Of a stretch of 42,694 nt of DNA, positions 7,835-18,461 are shown one piece after another. The position numbers and the translations under genes were made by a program. The notes below the pieces were generated by a model. The model was not told the origin of the DNA and did not search any database. It was given only the letters and a program-made list of their open reading frames with translations. Each line of letters starts with the position of its first letter. The first letter of the stretch is position 1. The DNA is from Cryobacterium sp. (GTDB lineage Bacteria > Actinomycetota > Actinomycetes > Actinomycetales > Microbacteriaceae): assembly GCA_014376815.1 (NCBI GenBank), contig JACMQV010000268.1, positions 1-42,694 of the forward strand. Direction: 5' to 3'.

Positions 7835-8941
7835 CTAACGCCCCCGCGGATGCCCGTCGGCCGGGCCCTTCGCGCAGCACCCCGCAGCGCAGACATCCGG
7901 CCACGGCCCCAGTGCGGTCAGCGCGGCGCGCGGCGCGGCCGGCCCGGGCGCCTGGCGCTCCAGCAGCAGGTCGACGAGCCCCGAGACGAAGACCGGGTGC
8001 ACGCCCGGAGTCGGCACCCGCAGGAACGCGACCCCCAGCTCGCGGGCGGTCGCGGCCGCCTCGGTGTCGAGGTCCCACAGCACCTCCATGTGGTCGGAGA
8101 TGAAGCCCAGCGGCACGACGACCACCGCCCGGATGCCGGCCGCGGCGAGGTCGGTGATCGCGTCGTTGACGTCCGGTTCGAGCCAGGGCATACCGGGCGG
8201 GCCGGACCGGGACTGGAACGCGAGCGACCAGGCGGGTGCGGCGGCGGGTGCGGGTGCGGGCAACGCGGCCATGACCACCGCGGCGACCGCACGGTGCTGC
8301 GCCTCGTAGGCGCCGCCGGGGCCGAGGGCGCGATCCGGGAGGCCGCTGCGGGCGGCATCCGTCATCGGAATGGAGTGAGTCGTGAAGAGAACGTGCGTGT
8401 CGGCGACTGAGACACCCCGCCGGGCGAACGCGGCCAGGGCGTCCCGCACGCCCTCGACGAAGGGGGTGACGAAGCCGGGGTGGTCGAAGTAGGGGCGCAC
8501 CGCGTCGATCCGCACGCCGCCCTGGCCGGTGGGGAGCGCCCCCGCGAGGTCCTCCCGGTACTGGCGGCAGCTCGAGTAGGAGCTGTAGGCACTGGTGGTG
8601 AGGGCGAGCAGCCGGGTGTGCCCGGCCCGGGCGGCGGTCGCGACCTCGTCCCGCAGGTACGGTTCCCAGTTGCGATTGCCCCAGTACACCGGGAGGGAGA
8701 CGCCACGGACCGAGAGCTCGGCCTCGAGCGCCGCCCGGAGGGCCCGGTTCTGGCCGTTCACCGGGCTCACACCATCGGGGGCGCGGTAGTGAGTCGCCAC
8801 GGTTTCGAGGCGGGTCTCCGGGATGCCCCGGCCCCGGGTGACGTTGCGCAGGAAGGGGATCACGTCGTCCTGGCCCTCCGGGCCGCCGAAGCCGAGGAGC
8901 AGGACGGCGTCGTAGAGGGCCGGGAGCACCGTGGTGCTCAT
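7835..8941 (-). CDS. hemH: Ferrochelatase (coproporphyrin ferrochelatase)
   Basis: This 368-residue enzyme inserts Fe(II) into the porphyrin; in actinobacteria the substrate is coproporphyrin III (CpfC). The N-terminus YDAVLLLGFGGPEGQDDVIPF is the family signature, followed by YWGNRNWEPYL, the conserved TSAYSSYSSCRQY segment, TTHSIP (catalytic His) and later P.GF.SDHMEVLWDLD. The internal Cys in SSCRQY together with the C-terminal DVCAAGCCAKG fits the four ligands of the [2Fe-2S] cluster known from mycobacterial ferrochelatase. The start at 8941 (MSTTVLPALYD) is chosen because it lies 7 nt after the stop of the radical SAM gene. It forms an operon with hemY and the radical SAM gene. Confidence 0.93.
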   Translation of the reverse strand: MSTTVLPALYDAVLLLGFGGPEGQDDVIPFLRNVTRGRGIPETRLETVATHYRAPDGVSPVNGQNRALRAALEAELSVRGVSLPVYWGNRNWEPYLRDEVATAARAGHTRLLALTTSAYSSYSSCRQYREDLAGALPTGQGGVRIDAVRPYFDHPGFVTPFVEGVRDALAAFARRGVSVADTHVLFTTHSIPMTDAARSGLPDRALGPGGAYEAQHRAVAAVVMAALPAPAPAAAPAWSLAFQSRSGPPGMPWLEPDVNDAITDLAAAGIRAVVVVPLGFISDHMEVLWDLDTEAAATARELGVAFLRVPTPGVHPVFVSGLVDLLLERQAPGPAAPRAALTALGPWPDVCAAGCCAKGPADGHPRGR

Positions 8942-8948
8942 TCCGCGA

Positions 8949-10145
8949 CTACGCGCCGGCACCGACGGGCGCGGGGGCCGCGGCGCCGGGCTGGAACGGG
9001 CACGCGGGGTCTTCGCCGAGCGGGTCGCCGCTGTCCGCGAAGGCACGGGCACGGGATCCTCCGCACAGGTCGGCGTACTCGCATCGGCCGCACCTCCCCG
9101 TGAACTCGGTCGCCCGGATCTGTTTGAGCAGAGCGTTGTCCCGGTAGATCTCGGCCAGGGGCGTCGTGCACACGTTTCCGAGGCCGAGCGGCAGGAAGCC
9201 CGCGGGGTAGACCTCGCCGTCGTACGCGACGAACACGATGCCTTTGCCGTCGCGGGTCGACGCGGTCTGGGCGCGCGGCAGACCCGCGGGCGGCCCCATC
9301 AGGGTCTCGAGCCTCGCTGACAGCGCGCGGTACCGCTCGCTCACCGGCGCCGGGTCTCCGGCGCGGCGGCGGGCGACGACCCGGCGGAAGAAGGGCGCCT
9401 CGACCGTGCGCACGATGAAGCCGTGCTGGGAGGCGTCGAAGAGGAAGTGGCAGATGTCCTCGTGCTCGGCCGGGCTGACGGCTTCGGTCGAGATGCCGCG
9501 GCCGACCTGCACCAGGAAGAAGACCTCCCAGATGGCCGCGCCCGCGTTCTTGATCAGGGCCGCGACATCCGCGAGCTCGTCCACGTTGGCACGCATGACG
9601 GTCGTGTTCACCTGAACGGTCAGGCCGGCCGCGGCGAGGGCACGGATGGCGCGCACGGTGTCGTCGAAGTGGCCCGGGATGCCGCGCACACCCTCATGGG
9701 TCGCCGCGACGGCCCCGTCGAGGCTGATCGACACCGCCTTGACCCCGCTCGCCACGATCCGCTCGATCATCAGCGGGGTGAGGGTCGGGGTGACGGACGG
9801 GGAGAGCGCCGTGGGCAGACCCAGCCCGGTGGCGTAGTCAACGAGCTCGAACAGGTCCGGCCGCATCAGGCAGTCGCCGCCGGTGAGCACCAGGATCGGG
9901 TACGGCCGTCCGAAGCCCGCCACCTGGTCGATCAGGTCCTTGCCCTGTTCGGTCGTGAGTTCGCCCGGCAGGGCCTGCATGGTGGCGCTGGCCCGGCAGT
10001 GCTTGCAGGCGAGCGCACAGGCGCGGGTCGTCTCCCAGAAGACGAGCATGGGGCGCTCTGCGTAGTCCGGCCCCTTCCCGCGTCGTTCGTGCGGCACGGT
10101 CGGCAGCACGGCGGTCTCGCCGAGGGGGATGCTCAGCCCGCTCAT
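8949..10145 (-). CDS. Radical SAM/SPASM protein (TIGR04053-like, heme-linked)
   Basis: This is a 398-residue radical SAM enzyme. The CxxxCxxC iron-sulfur motif is in ACALACKHC, close to the N-terminus, preceded by LVFWETTRA; the GGD segment (VLTGGDCLMRPDL) replaces the usual GGE. A C-terminal SPASM-type cysteine cluster follows (CGRCEYADLCGG, then DPACPF). It resembles TIGR04053 and the NirJ/AhbC/AhbD group that modify heme side chains. It lies between the oxidase and ferrochelatase genes, overlapping hemY by 4 nt (ATGA) and preceding hemH by 7 nt, which argues for a tetrapyrrole role. hemQ, the usual coproheme decarboxylase, is not seen among these genes, so a decarboxylase role is a hypothesis. 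The start at 10145 is set by the overlap. Confidence 0.8.
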   Translation of the reverse strand: MSGLSIPLGETAVLPTVPHERRGKGPDYAERPMLVFWETTRACALACKHCRASATMQALPGELTTEQGKDLIDQVAGFGRPYPILVLTGGDCLMRPDLFELVDYATGLGLPTALSPSVTPTLTPLMIERIVASGVKAVSISLDGAVAATHEGVRGIPGHFDDTVRAIRALAAAGLTVQVNTTVMRANVDELADVAALIKNAGAAIWEVFFLVQVGRGISTEAVSPAEHEDICHFLFDASQHGFIVRTVEAPFFRRVVARRRAGDPAPVSERYRALSARLETLMGPPAGLPRAQTASTRDGKGIVFVAYDGEVYPAGFLPLGLGNVCTTPLAEIYRDNALLKQIRATEFTGRCGRCEYADLCGGSRARAFADSGDPLGEDPACPFQPGAAAPAPVGAGA

Positions 10146-11599
10146 GCGGACGCCTCGCTCCGGGCCCGCGTATCGGACAGGACCTGCGCATCGGACAGGA
10201 CCTGGGCGATTCTGCCGGCGGTGCGCTCGGCGTCGGCCACGCAACTGGCCAGCCCGACGCCCCGGTAGGCGGAACCGGTCAGGTGGATGCCCGGCAGCCG
10301 GACGAGGGCCTCTTCGGCGGCCGCGAGCCGCGCCTCGTGCCCGACGACGTACTGCGGCATCCCCTGAAGCCAGCGTTCGATGTGGTGTTCGGTCGGGCGC
10401 CCGGTCAGGCCCATGGCCTCCACCAGTTCGGCGTGCACCTGGCTGACCAGGGTGTCGTCGTCGAGGCTCACCCAGCGCTGGTCACGGCGCCGGCCCACCA
10501 TGCAGCGGATGAGCACGGTGTTCTCATCGGCCAGGTGCGGCCACTTTACGCTGGACCAGGTGCAGCCGACGATGAGCCGGCCCTCTTCCGGCGGCACCAG
10601 GAATCCGGTGCCGTCGAGGTCATGGGCGACCGCGGAGCGCGGGTACGCCAGGCAGATCGTGGCCACGTCGACGTAGGGAATGCCGCCGAGCGCGGCCGCA
10701 AGGTCCGGCGCCTCCGCGGCAACCAGGCCGGCGGCGACGAATGCGGGGGTGGCGAGGACGACCGCATCCGCCGGGATGACGGTCCCATCCGCCAATGCGA
10801 CCAGGTAACCGGTGCCGGAGCCTTCCCGGGACACGGACACCGCGGCGCTGCCGAGACGCACGTCATCGCCGGCGACACGGTCGGCCAGCGCGTCGATCAG
10901 GCGGGCCAGCCCGCCGGAGAAGGTCACGAGGGCCGCTCCGCCGGGCGCTCCCGCCGGCTTCGGCGGGGCATTCCGGCGGCGGCGGCGCAGGCCGAGGTAG
11001 AGACTGCGGTTGTCCCTGCCCAGCGCCTCGATGTCCGGGGCGGTGCTGCGGGCGCTGAGCTCGTCGGCCCGGCCCGCATGGACGCCGCCGAGCAGCGGAT
11101 CCACGAGCCGGTCGAAGACCTGACGGCCCATCCGGGGACGCACCAGTTCGGCGATCGTGGGGTCCGCCGGCAGCGACGACCGGGCCGGGAGCACGATGTC
11201 GAGGGCCGCCCGCGCCAGGCCGAGGGGCGAGAGCAGGCGCGATTTCATCAGTGGCAGCAACCGGTCGGGGATCCCGAACAGGGTGCCGGCCGGAAGTCGG
11301 CGCAGCGCGCCGCGCGACCAGATCCGAGCACCGGACCCGGCCGGCGCCACGACGAACTCGCCGAGCCCGAGGTCCTCGACCAGGGCCGCCGCGGCGGGTG
11401 CCCGCACCATCAGGGCATCGGGTCCGACGTCGACCAGGTGCCCGCCGAAGCGTTCGGTGGCGATCTTGCCGCCGAGCCGGGTCCCGCCCTCGACCAGGCT
11501 GAGCTGCACGTCCGCGCCGAGCCGGCGATGCAGGTAGTGCGCTGTCGCCAATCCGCTGATTCCGCCGCCGACGATGACGACCCGTGGTTGAGTGAGCAC
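10142..11599 (-). CDS. hemY: Coproporphyrinogen III/protoporphyrinogen oxidase
   Basis: This 485-residue FAD enzyme oxidises the porphyrinogen by six electrons; in actinobacteria it usually acts on coproporphyrinogen III (also called cgoX). The N-terminal dinucleotide-binding motif VVIVGGGISGLATAHYL is clear, as are GGTRLGGKI, the DVGPDALMVRAP segment, RMGRQVFDRLVDPLLGGVHAG and the C-terminal GIHLTGSAYRGVGLASCVADA, which closes over FAD. The GTG at 11599 is preferred because GGAGGA lies 6 nt upstream and the next residues lead directly into the Rossmann strand; a start at 11641 would add 14 unlikely residues. It is the first gene of the heme operon. TAGGAT at 11671-11666 (minus strand) could be its -10 box. 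Confidence 0.93.
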   Translation of the reverse strand: MLTQPRVVIVGGGISGLATAHYLHRRLGADVQLSLVEGGTRLGGKIATERFGGHLVDVGPDALMVRAPAAAALVEDLGLGEFVVAPAGSGARIWSRGALRRLPAGTLFGIPDRLLPLMKSRLLSPLGLARAALDIVLPARSSLPADPTIAELVRPRMGRQVFDRLVDPLLGGVHAGRADELSARSTAPDIEALGRDNRSLYLGLRRRRRNAPPKPAGAPGGAALVTFSGGLARLIDALADRVAGDDVRLGSAAVSVSREGSGTGYLVALADGTVIPADAVVLATPAFVAAGLVAAEAPDLAAALGGIPYVDVATICLAYPRSAVAHDLDGTGFLVPPEEGRLIVGCTWSSVKWPHLADENTVLIRCMVGRRRDQRWVSLDDDTLVSQVHAELVEAMGLTGRPTEHHIERWLQGMPQYVVGHEARLAAAEEALVRLPGIHLTGSAYRGVGLASCVADAERTAGRIAQVLSDAQVLSDTRARSEASA

Positions 11600-11861
11600 T
11601 TGTATTCCTCCAGCTGCCGGTACATCCAGCGCAGCCGGCAACCGATGGCAATCCTTGTTCCTTCGATCCTACGACTGCCATCAGCACGAATCCGATCGGG
11701 GCCAGCACGCCCGCGGCCAGCGGCCCGGCCAGCGGCCGGCCAGCAGGGGCCGTGGAGGTCTGCGCGAGCGAGCGCATCTCGATCCAGTGGCCGAGCAGCA
11801 TGATCGTGATCAGCAGTGACCCGACCACCGGAACGGTGATGATCAGCATCACCCGGAACAA
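11600..11861 (-). pseudogene. Membrane-protein-like open frame without its own stop
   Basis: A minus-strand frame begins at TTG 11861 (or ATG 11849) with two hydrophobic stretches, VMLIITVPVVGSLLITIMLL and AAGVLAPIGFVLMAVVGS, separated by a polar loop. The frame then runs into the hemY gene out of phase with no stop for hundreds of bases. It reads like the start of a small two-helix membrane protein that lost its end, but it may simply be leader DNA of the heme operon. I do not recognise a family. Confidence 0.3.
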
Positions 11862-11891
11862 GCGGCGGAACCGCCCTGGCCCGTGACCGGA

Positions 11892-12920
11892 TCAGTATCC
11901 GGCGTTGGCCTCCGGGCGCAGCCGGATCAGCCGCTGAGGACCGTCCTCGTCCAGCTCGGCCACGTCGCTTCGCGAGGAGAGGAAGTCGGTGAAGGAGCGG
12001 AAACCGAGCGGCTTCTCATTGAACGAGGGGTCCATCCGGCGCATCTGGGTCTTGACCGCTCCGGTGTTCAGCCACTCATCGGCGTCGCCTTTCGCGTGAC
12101 CGATCTTCAGGGCCCGCACGAGGAGCTCCGTCGCGATGACCTGCGGGTCGGTGTCCTCGGCCGGTTCCGGCTCATCGAATTGCGAATCCTCGGTGTGCGA
12201 GAACATCGGGACCGTCGTCAACAGGCGGGCTTTGATGGGGGGCGTCTGCAGCTGCTCCACCGCGGGCTCGGGCGCCTTCCTGCCCGACGGGGACTTCTCC
12301 GCGGCCGCTGCGGCGACGGGCGCGGGCGCACTCGCGGTGACCTTCACGATTCCGGGCAGGGAGTCATAATCCTCGAATTCGTCGCACGCGGCGGCGAGGG
12401 AGGTACTCGTCGACCCCGCGACTCCGATTCCGACGACGAAACGACCGAGCCGTTTCGACTTCTGGGCGAGGGCGATGTAATCGGAGTCCCCGGCGACGAT
12501 GATGATGTGGGTGAGGTCGGGCAGGCGGAACAGGTCTTCGACCACGTCGACGGCGAGACGGATGTCCGCCCCGTTCTTCGTTCCCCGCGTGGTGGTGGTG
12601 AAGAGCTGGGTGAGGTCCACGGCTCGGGACATGAGCTGGCGTTGATAGCTCGCATTGACGGGCACTGACCAGTCGGCGTACGCGCGGTTGACGACCAGGG
12701 TGCCGAATGACGCGGCGAAATCGATGATCGCGTTGAAATCGACCGTCGCGGCGTTCAGCCTCGCGGCGACCCCGGCATCGGCATCCGCGCTCGATCGGTC
12801 GAAATTGCGGATGCCGTCGCGCTGGAAGGCATTCCGCCCGTGCAGTTGCTGATAGCGAGAGATGACGATGTTGTCGAAGTCGATGTAGAGGCCGACGCGT
12901 GAATCGCTCGGTTCAGTCAT
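11892..12920 (-). CDS. NYN-domain RNase-like protein with C-terminal LOTUS/OST-HTH domain
   Basis: This 342-residue protein has an N-terminal NYN (PIN-like) domain. The acidic metal-binding positions are visible in LYIDFDNIV, GADIRLAVDVVEDL and IVAGDSDYIALAQ. A low-complexity Ala/Pro/Glu linker runs from about residue 195 to 270. The C-terminal part (TELLVRALKIGHAKG to FRSFTDFLSSRSDV) matches the LOTUS/OST-HTH fold, an RNA-binding module often paired with NYN. It is therefore probably an RNA-processing nuclease, though the substrate is unknown. The ATG at 12920 is preferred because AAGGAA lies about 6 nt upstream. It is a single-gene unit: 86 bp or more without genes follow on its 5' side. 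Confidence 0.85.
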   Translation of the reverse strand: MTEPSDSRVGLYIDFDNIVISRYQQLHGRNAFQRDGIRNFDRSSADADAGVAARLNAATVDFNAIIDFAASFGTLVVNRAYADWSVPVNASYQRQLMSRAVDLTQLFTTTTRGTKNGADIRLAVDVVEDLFRLPDLTHIIIVAGDSDYIALAQKSKRLGRFVVGIGVAGSTSTSLAAACDEFEDYDSLPGIVKVTASAPAPVAAAAAEKSPSGRKAPEPAVEQLQTPPIKARLLTTVPMFSHTEDSQFDEPEPAEDTDPQVIATELLVRALKIGHAKGDADEWLNTGAVKTQMRRMDPSFNEKPLGFRSFTDFLSSRSDVAELDEDGPQRLIRLRPEANAGY

Positions 12921-13046
12921 GATGGTTTCCTTAACTCCGGGCGGACGAATCAGTCGCAACCCGAGAGTTCAGTCTGCGGTGAGCCTACGATGAGAGCAAC
13001 TCCCGGGCCGATCCGGAGGCTCGCCGCGGCATCCGCCACCCGCCGC

Positions 13047-13595
13047 TCAGTACGCGCGGACCGTGAGGTTGTTGCGCACCTCCGACCCGTACGGTGACCG
13101 CCACGCGGCCATGCCTGCCTGCTTCTTCTCCGCCCAGGACCGCACGGAGCCGGTGAGCGTCACCTCGCTGCCATGGATGCTCACCGCGATGTTGTCGGCA
13201 TCGAGCTGGGCGTTGCGCAGGATGGCCTTGTGGATCAGCTCCTCCGTGTCTGCCGCCGCCGCCGGGTCAGATTGAGCCGGCTGTCGACGAGGTGCACCCC
13301 CGAGATGCGCTCCACGGCGGCGCGGGATTCCGGCCGTCCAGGAGAGCACGTTCTGCACGGCCCGGGCGATCTCGGTGTCGGTGTGCTCGGCGATCGCCGT
13401 GGAGCGCACCGTGAGGTCGTCGGCGACGGCGGTCACGCCGCGCACGCGGAGCGCCGCCTCGGTGGCGGCGATCCGTTCCGCGTGGCTGCTGACCTCGCCG
13501 GCCAGGGTCACGACGCCGTCGTTGACCGAGACGCCGATATGGGCCGGGTCGAGTCCCGGCATCCAGTTCAGCTCGTCGTTGACCGCGGTCTGCAC
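13047..13595 (-). CDS. BON-domain protein with damaged middle domain
   Basis: This encodes 182 residues. Family members usually have three BON modules. Module 1 ([18 protein letters not shown] to [10 protein letters not shown]) and module 3 ([20 protein letters not shown] to [10 protein letters not shown]) are intact. Module 2 begins normally ([18 protein letters not shown]) but then reads a nonsense stretch rich in Arg/Gly/Pro. In the +1 frame the same DNA gives [19 protein letters not shown], the expected end of a BON module. So a piece of module 2 has been lost out of frame, with a second shift near 13265 restoring the frame. The GTG start lacks the usual leader residues and a good ribosome site. 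It could be a pseudogene. Confidence 0.65.
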   Translation of the reverse strand: MQTAVNDELNWMPGLDPAHIGVSVNDGVVTLAGEVSSHAERIAATEAALRVRGVTAVADDLTVRSTAIAEHTDTEIARAVQNVLSWTAGIPRRRGAHLGGAPRRQPAQSDPAAAADTEELIHKAILRNAQLDADNIAVSIHGSEVTLTGSVRSWAEKKQAGMAAWRSPYGSEVRNNLTVRAY

Positions 13596-13660
13596 CGGCC
13601 GCCAAGGGGCCCGGGGCTCCGAATCTGCAAACGGGACCGGCGGGGTGGAGAATTGCCGGC

Positions 13661-14482
13661 ATGACCAATGTTGATCCAGTCCCGGTTTTCTTCCTCTCGG
13701 ACAGTACGGGCATCACGGCGGAAACGCTGGGGAACACCCTGCTGACGCAGTTCCCGGAGATCGATTTCGACCGCACCACCATCCCCTTCATTCTGGACGT
13801 GGCCCAGGCGCAATCGGTGGTCGCCACGATCGACGGGCTGGCCGCGCGGGGCGGGCACAAGCCGATCGTGTTCTCCACCGTGGTGACCAGCAACATCCGT
13901 CACACCCTGGCCGAGTGCACGGGCACCCTGGTGGACCTGCTCGGCACCTATCTCGGACAGCTGGAGCAGGCCCTGGCCGCGCGGGCCAGTAACGAGCCGG
14001 GGCGGGCGCACGGACTGGGCAACGCGGTGCGGTACCAGTCACGTATGACCGCGGTGGAATATGCGATGGAGCATGACGACGGCCAGAGCTTGCGCGCCCT
14101 GGAGAAGGCGCAGATCATCCTGGTGGCGCCGTCCCGGTGCGGCAAGACGCCCACCACGATGTACCTGGCACTGCAGCATGGGATCTTCGCCGCGAACTTC
14201 CCCCTGGTCGACGAGGACTTCGAGCGCGAGGGCCTCCCGAAGCCGCTGCGGCCGTTTGTGGACAAGTGCTTCGGCCTCACCACCAACCCGCTGCGCCTGA
14301 GCCAGGTTCGCACCCAGCGACGCGAGGGGTCGCCCTATGCCTCCCTGCGCCAGTGCGGGTTCGAGCTGCGCAGCGCGGAGCGCCTCTATGCCTCCCACGG
14401 TATTCCCTTCCTCAACTCGGCGAGCATGTCGGTGGAGGAGATGTCAGCCACGATCCTGCAGCAGATGAAACTCAAGCGCTGA
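13661..14482 (+). CDS. ppsR: PEP synthase regulatory kinase/pyrophosphorylase
   Basis: This 273-residue DUF299/PPRP-family enzyme inactivates PEP synthase by ADP-dependent phosphorylation of a threonine next to the catalytic His and reactivates it by phosphate-dependent dephosphorylation. The signature N-terminus [15 protein letters not shown] and the P-loop-like [15 protein letters not shown] near residues 155-170 are both present, as is the C-terminal [10 protein letters not shown] helix. It is immediately upstream of ppsA on the same strand, which supports PEP synthase rather than PPDK as its target. GGAG lies about 10 nt before the ATG. The start is 65 bp from the divergent BON gene, so the two probably share a promoter region. 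Confidence 0.92.
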   Translation: MTNVDPVPVFFLSDSTGITAETLGNTLLTQFPEIDFDRTTIPFILDVAQAQSVVATIDGLAARGGHKPIVFSTVVTSNIRHTLAECTGTLVDLLGTYLGQLEQALAARASNEPGRAHGLGNAVRYQSRMTAVEYAMEHDDGQSLRALEKAQIILVAPSRCGKTPTTMYLALQHGIFAANFPLVDEDFEREGLPKPLRPFVDKCFGLTTNPLRLSQVRTQRREGSPYASLRQCGFELRSAERLYASHGIPFLNSASMSVEEMSATILQQMKLKR

Positions 14483-14536
14483 GCGGTTCCGGTCGCAAAC
14501 GCAGACAAGTGAACATGTCAATCAAGTAAACAAATC

Positions 14537-14562
14537 GTGTCAGGTCGCGACAGACCTGACAC
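14537..14562. promoter_or_regulatory. Perfect 10-bp inverted repeat upstream of ppsA
   Basis: GTGTCAGGTC and GACCTGACAC flank GCGACA. The perfect arms lie 54 bp after ppsR and 90 bp before ppsA. No T run follows, so it looks more like a protein-binding site or an mRNA hairpin between the two genes than an intrinsic terminator. Confidence 0.5.
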
Positions 14563-14609
14563 TATGGAAGAAGGGACTCGTCCACGACGGCGAGTCACCT
14601 CACCTCGCG

Positions 14610-14633
14610 TGGCCGCACACCTGGCCGCACACC
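14610..14633 (+). repeat. Tandem 12-bp direct repeat in the ppsA leader
   Basis: TGGCCGCACACC occurs twice with no spacer, ending 18 bp before the ppsA start and just upstream of its AAAGGAG ribosome site. A nearby pair, ACTCG/CGAGT, could form a small hairpin with it. The role is unknown. Confidence 0.6.
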
Positions 14634-14651
14634 TGCAAAGGAGCAGCAATC

Positions 14652-17072
<2,421 letters not shown>

Positions 17073-17106
17073 CACGGGGCCGGGCGCGGGGCCGGGCTCG
17101 GGGCTC

Positions 17107-17406
17107 TCAGGCGCGCGGCGAGCGTCGCGCGCGCGATCCCGGCCATCGCGAGCGGATGCCGCGGCTCACGGATGAAGTACGGCTGCCTTCCCGATTCCTG
17201 CTGTTCCCACTCGAGTAGCCGATAGCGAAGACGATGCAGCGCGCCTTCAGGAAGGGGTTCCGGAACAGGCCGAGCCGGGCGACCGACTCGATCCGGGCGT
17301 TGAAGACCGGCTTCCCGCCGAAGCTCGGGGAGCCGGTCGGCACCATGGCAACCAGGTGGTCCAGCAGTTGGCACACCGTGCCACCCATCGCGAATCGCCC
17401 GCACAT
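17107..17406 (-). pseudogene. Remnant of SRAP (YedK/HMCES-type) abasic-site peptidase
   Basis: On the minus strand from ATG 17406 the frame starts MCGRFAMGG, which carries the essential Cys2 of SRAP proteins. It then skips the normal PxYNVAPTQ region and continues FNARIESVA and FLKARCIVFAIGY, which match the NAR..E and CLVPADGFYEW segments. At about 17210 the coding signal moves to another frame, giving LLEWEQQESGRQPYFI and HPLAMAGI. The frame ends at 17107 with the C-terminal half, including the catalytic His region, missing. Together these show one large internal deletion, one frameshift and 3' truncation, so it is a decayed gene. Confidence 0.75.
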
Positions 17407-17654
17407 GGCCGACCTCCGTTCGCCTGCCCCCTCCCCGCGCACTCCTCTGCGGATAGGCCGCGCACACAGGCCGGGGGCATAGGATCGATGCTGTATTCAG
17501 GCGTATGCAGTCCGCGAGACGGCCCGCATCGTCGTCAATAGCGTTCCCCCCGCCATTGGCGCCCATGACGACGATCCACCCCGATCGAGATCGTGACCTT
17601 TGACCGATTCGATCAGACCCCCCTGACTGTGGCACTTACCGAGCAAGGCTCCCC
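17407..17654. other. Intergenic region, nothing recognised
   Basis: This 248-bp spacer lies between the SRAP remnant and the phosphoglucomutase gene. It must contain the promoter of the downstream sugar operon, but I see no convincing operator or hairpin. It may also hold eroded upstream DNA of the SRAP gene. Confidence 0.35.
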
Positions 17655-18461
17655 ATGAATCCCACGCAATATCCCCTGTCGTGCGCCGAAACGCGCGCCC
17701 GCCTGCTGAACCTGCGCGGCGTTCTGTTCGATCTCGACGGAGTGCCCACGCCCACCGCCGACGTGCACATGGCCGCCTGGTCTCGACTGTTCACCCCGTT
17801 CCTCGAGGACCAGGGCGTGAGCCCCGCGTACAGCGACGCCGACTACTTCCGCCACATCGACGGCAAGCCCCGCTATGACGGCGTGCGTTCCCTGCTCGCC
17901 TCCCGCGGTATCACCCTGCCCGATGGGGATCCGACGGATGCCCCCGAGCTCGACACCGTGTGCGGCCTCGGCAACCGCAAGAACGACGCCTTCAACGAGA
18001 CGCTCGCCGAAGACGGAGTGACCCCCTACCCGGGATCGATCGAGTTCCTCGACTTCGTCGTGGCCGCCGGCCTCGCCGTGGCCGTCGTCACCAGCTCGCG
18101 GAACGGCGAGAAGACCCTCGCCGCCGCCGGCATCCGTGACCGCTTCGAGATCGTCGTCGGCGGCCTGCTCTCCGCGGAACGCGGCCTGGCCGGCAAGCCG
18201 GCCCCGGACACCTACGAGCCCGGCGCCGCGCTGCTCGGGCTCTCCGCCGCCGACTGCGTCGTCGTGGAGGACGCGCATTCCGGCATCCAGGCCGGCCGGG
18301 CCGGCAACTTCGGCCTGGTGCTCGGCGTCGACCGCGGCGTCGGGGCGCAGACCCTCCTGGACGCCGGCGCCGACGCCGTGGTCGCCGATCTCCACGACCT
18401 CCTGCCCGACTCTTCCCCCTTGCTCTCCAACACGTCCCACCCCGCGGAGGCCGGCGAATGA
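17655..18461 (+). CDS. pgmB: HAD-family beta-phosphoglucomutase-like phosphatase
   Basis: This is a 268-residue HAD hydrolase. The nucleophile motif FDLDGVPTPTADVHMAAW has both aspartates and the T.THAD-like tail seen in beta-phosphoglucomutases associated with sugar phosphorylases; the usual Leu after DGV is Pro here. Motif II is AVVTSSRNG, the lysine is in LAGKPAPDTY and motif IV is VVEDAHSGIQAG. It would convert beta-glucose 1-phosphate, released by the next gene's product, to glucose 6-phosphate. Its stop overlaps the GH65 start by 4 nt (ATGA), so the pair is translationally coupled. AAGG lies about 6 nt before the ATG. Confidence 0.87.
   Translation: MNPTQYPLSCAETRARLLNLRGVLFDLDGVPTPTADVHMAAWSRLFTPFLEDQGVSPAYSDADYFRHIDGKPRYDGVRSLLASRGITLPDGDPTDAPELDTVCGLGNRKNDAFNETLAEDGVTPYPGSIEFLDFVVAAGLAVAVVTSSRNGEKTLAAAGIRDRFEIVVGGLLSAERGLAGKPAPDTYEPGAALLGLSAADCVVVEDAHSGIQAGRAGNFGLVLGVDRGVGAQTLLDAGADAVVADLHDLLPDSSPLLSNTSHPAEAGE

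Noticed and set aside
17073-17106. Terminator after ppsA
   Set aside because: The stretch is a direct repeat of GGGGCCGGGC units rather than an inverted repeat, so no hairpin can be supported.
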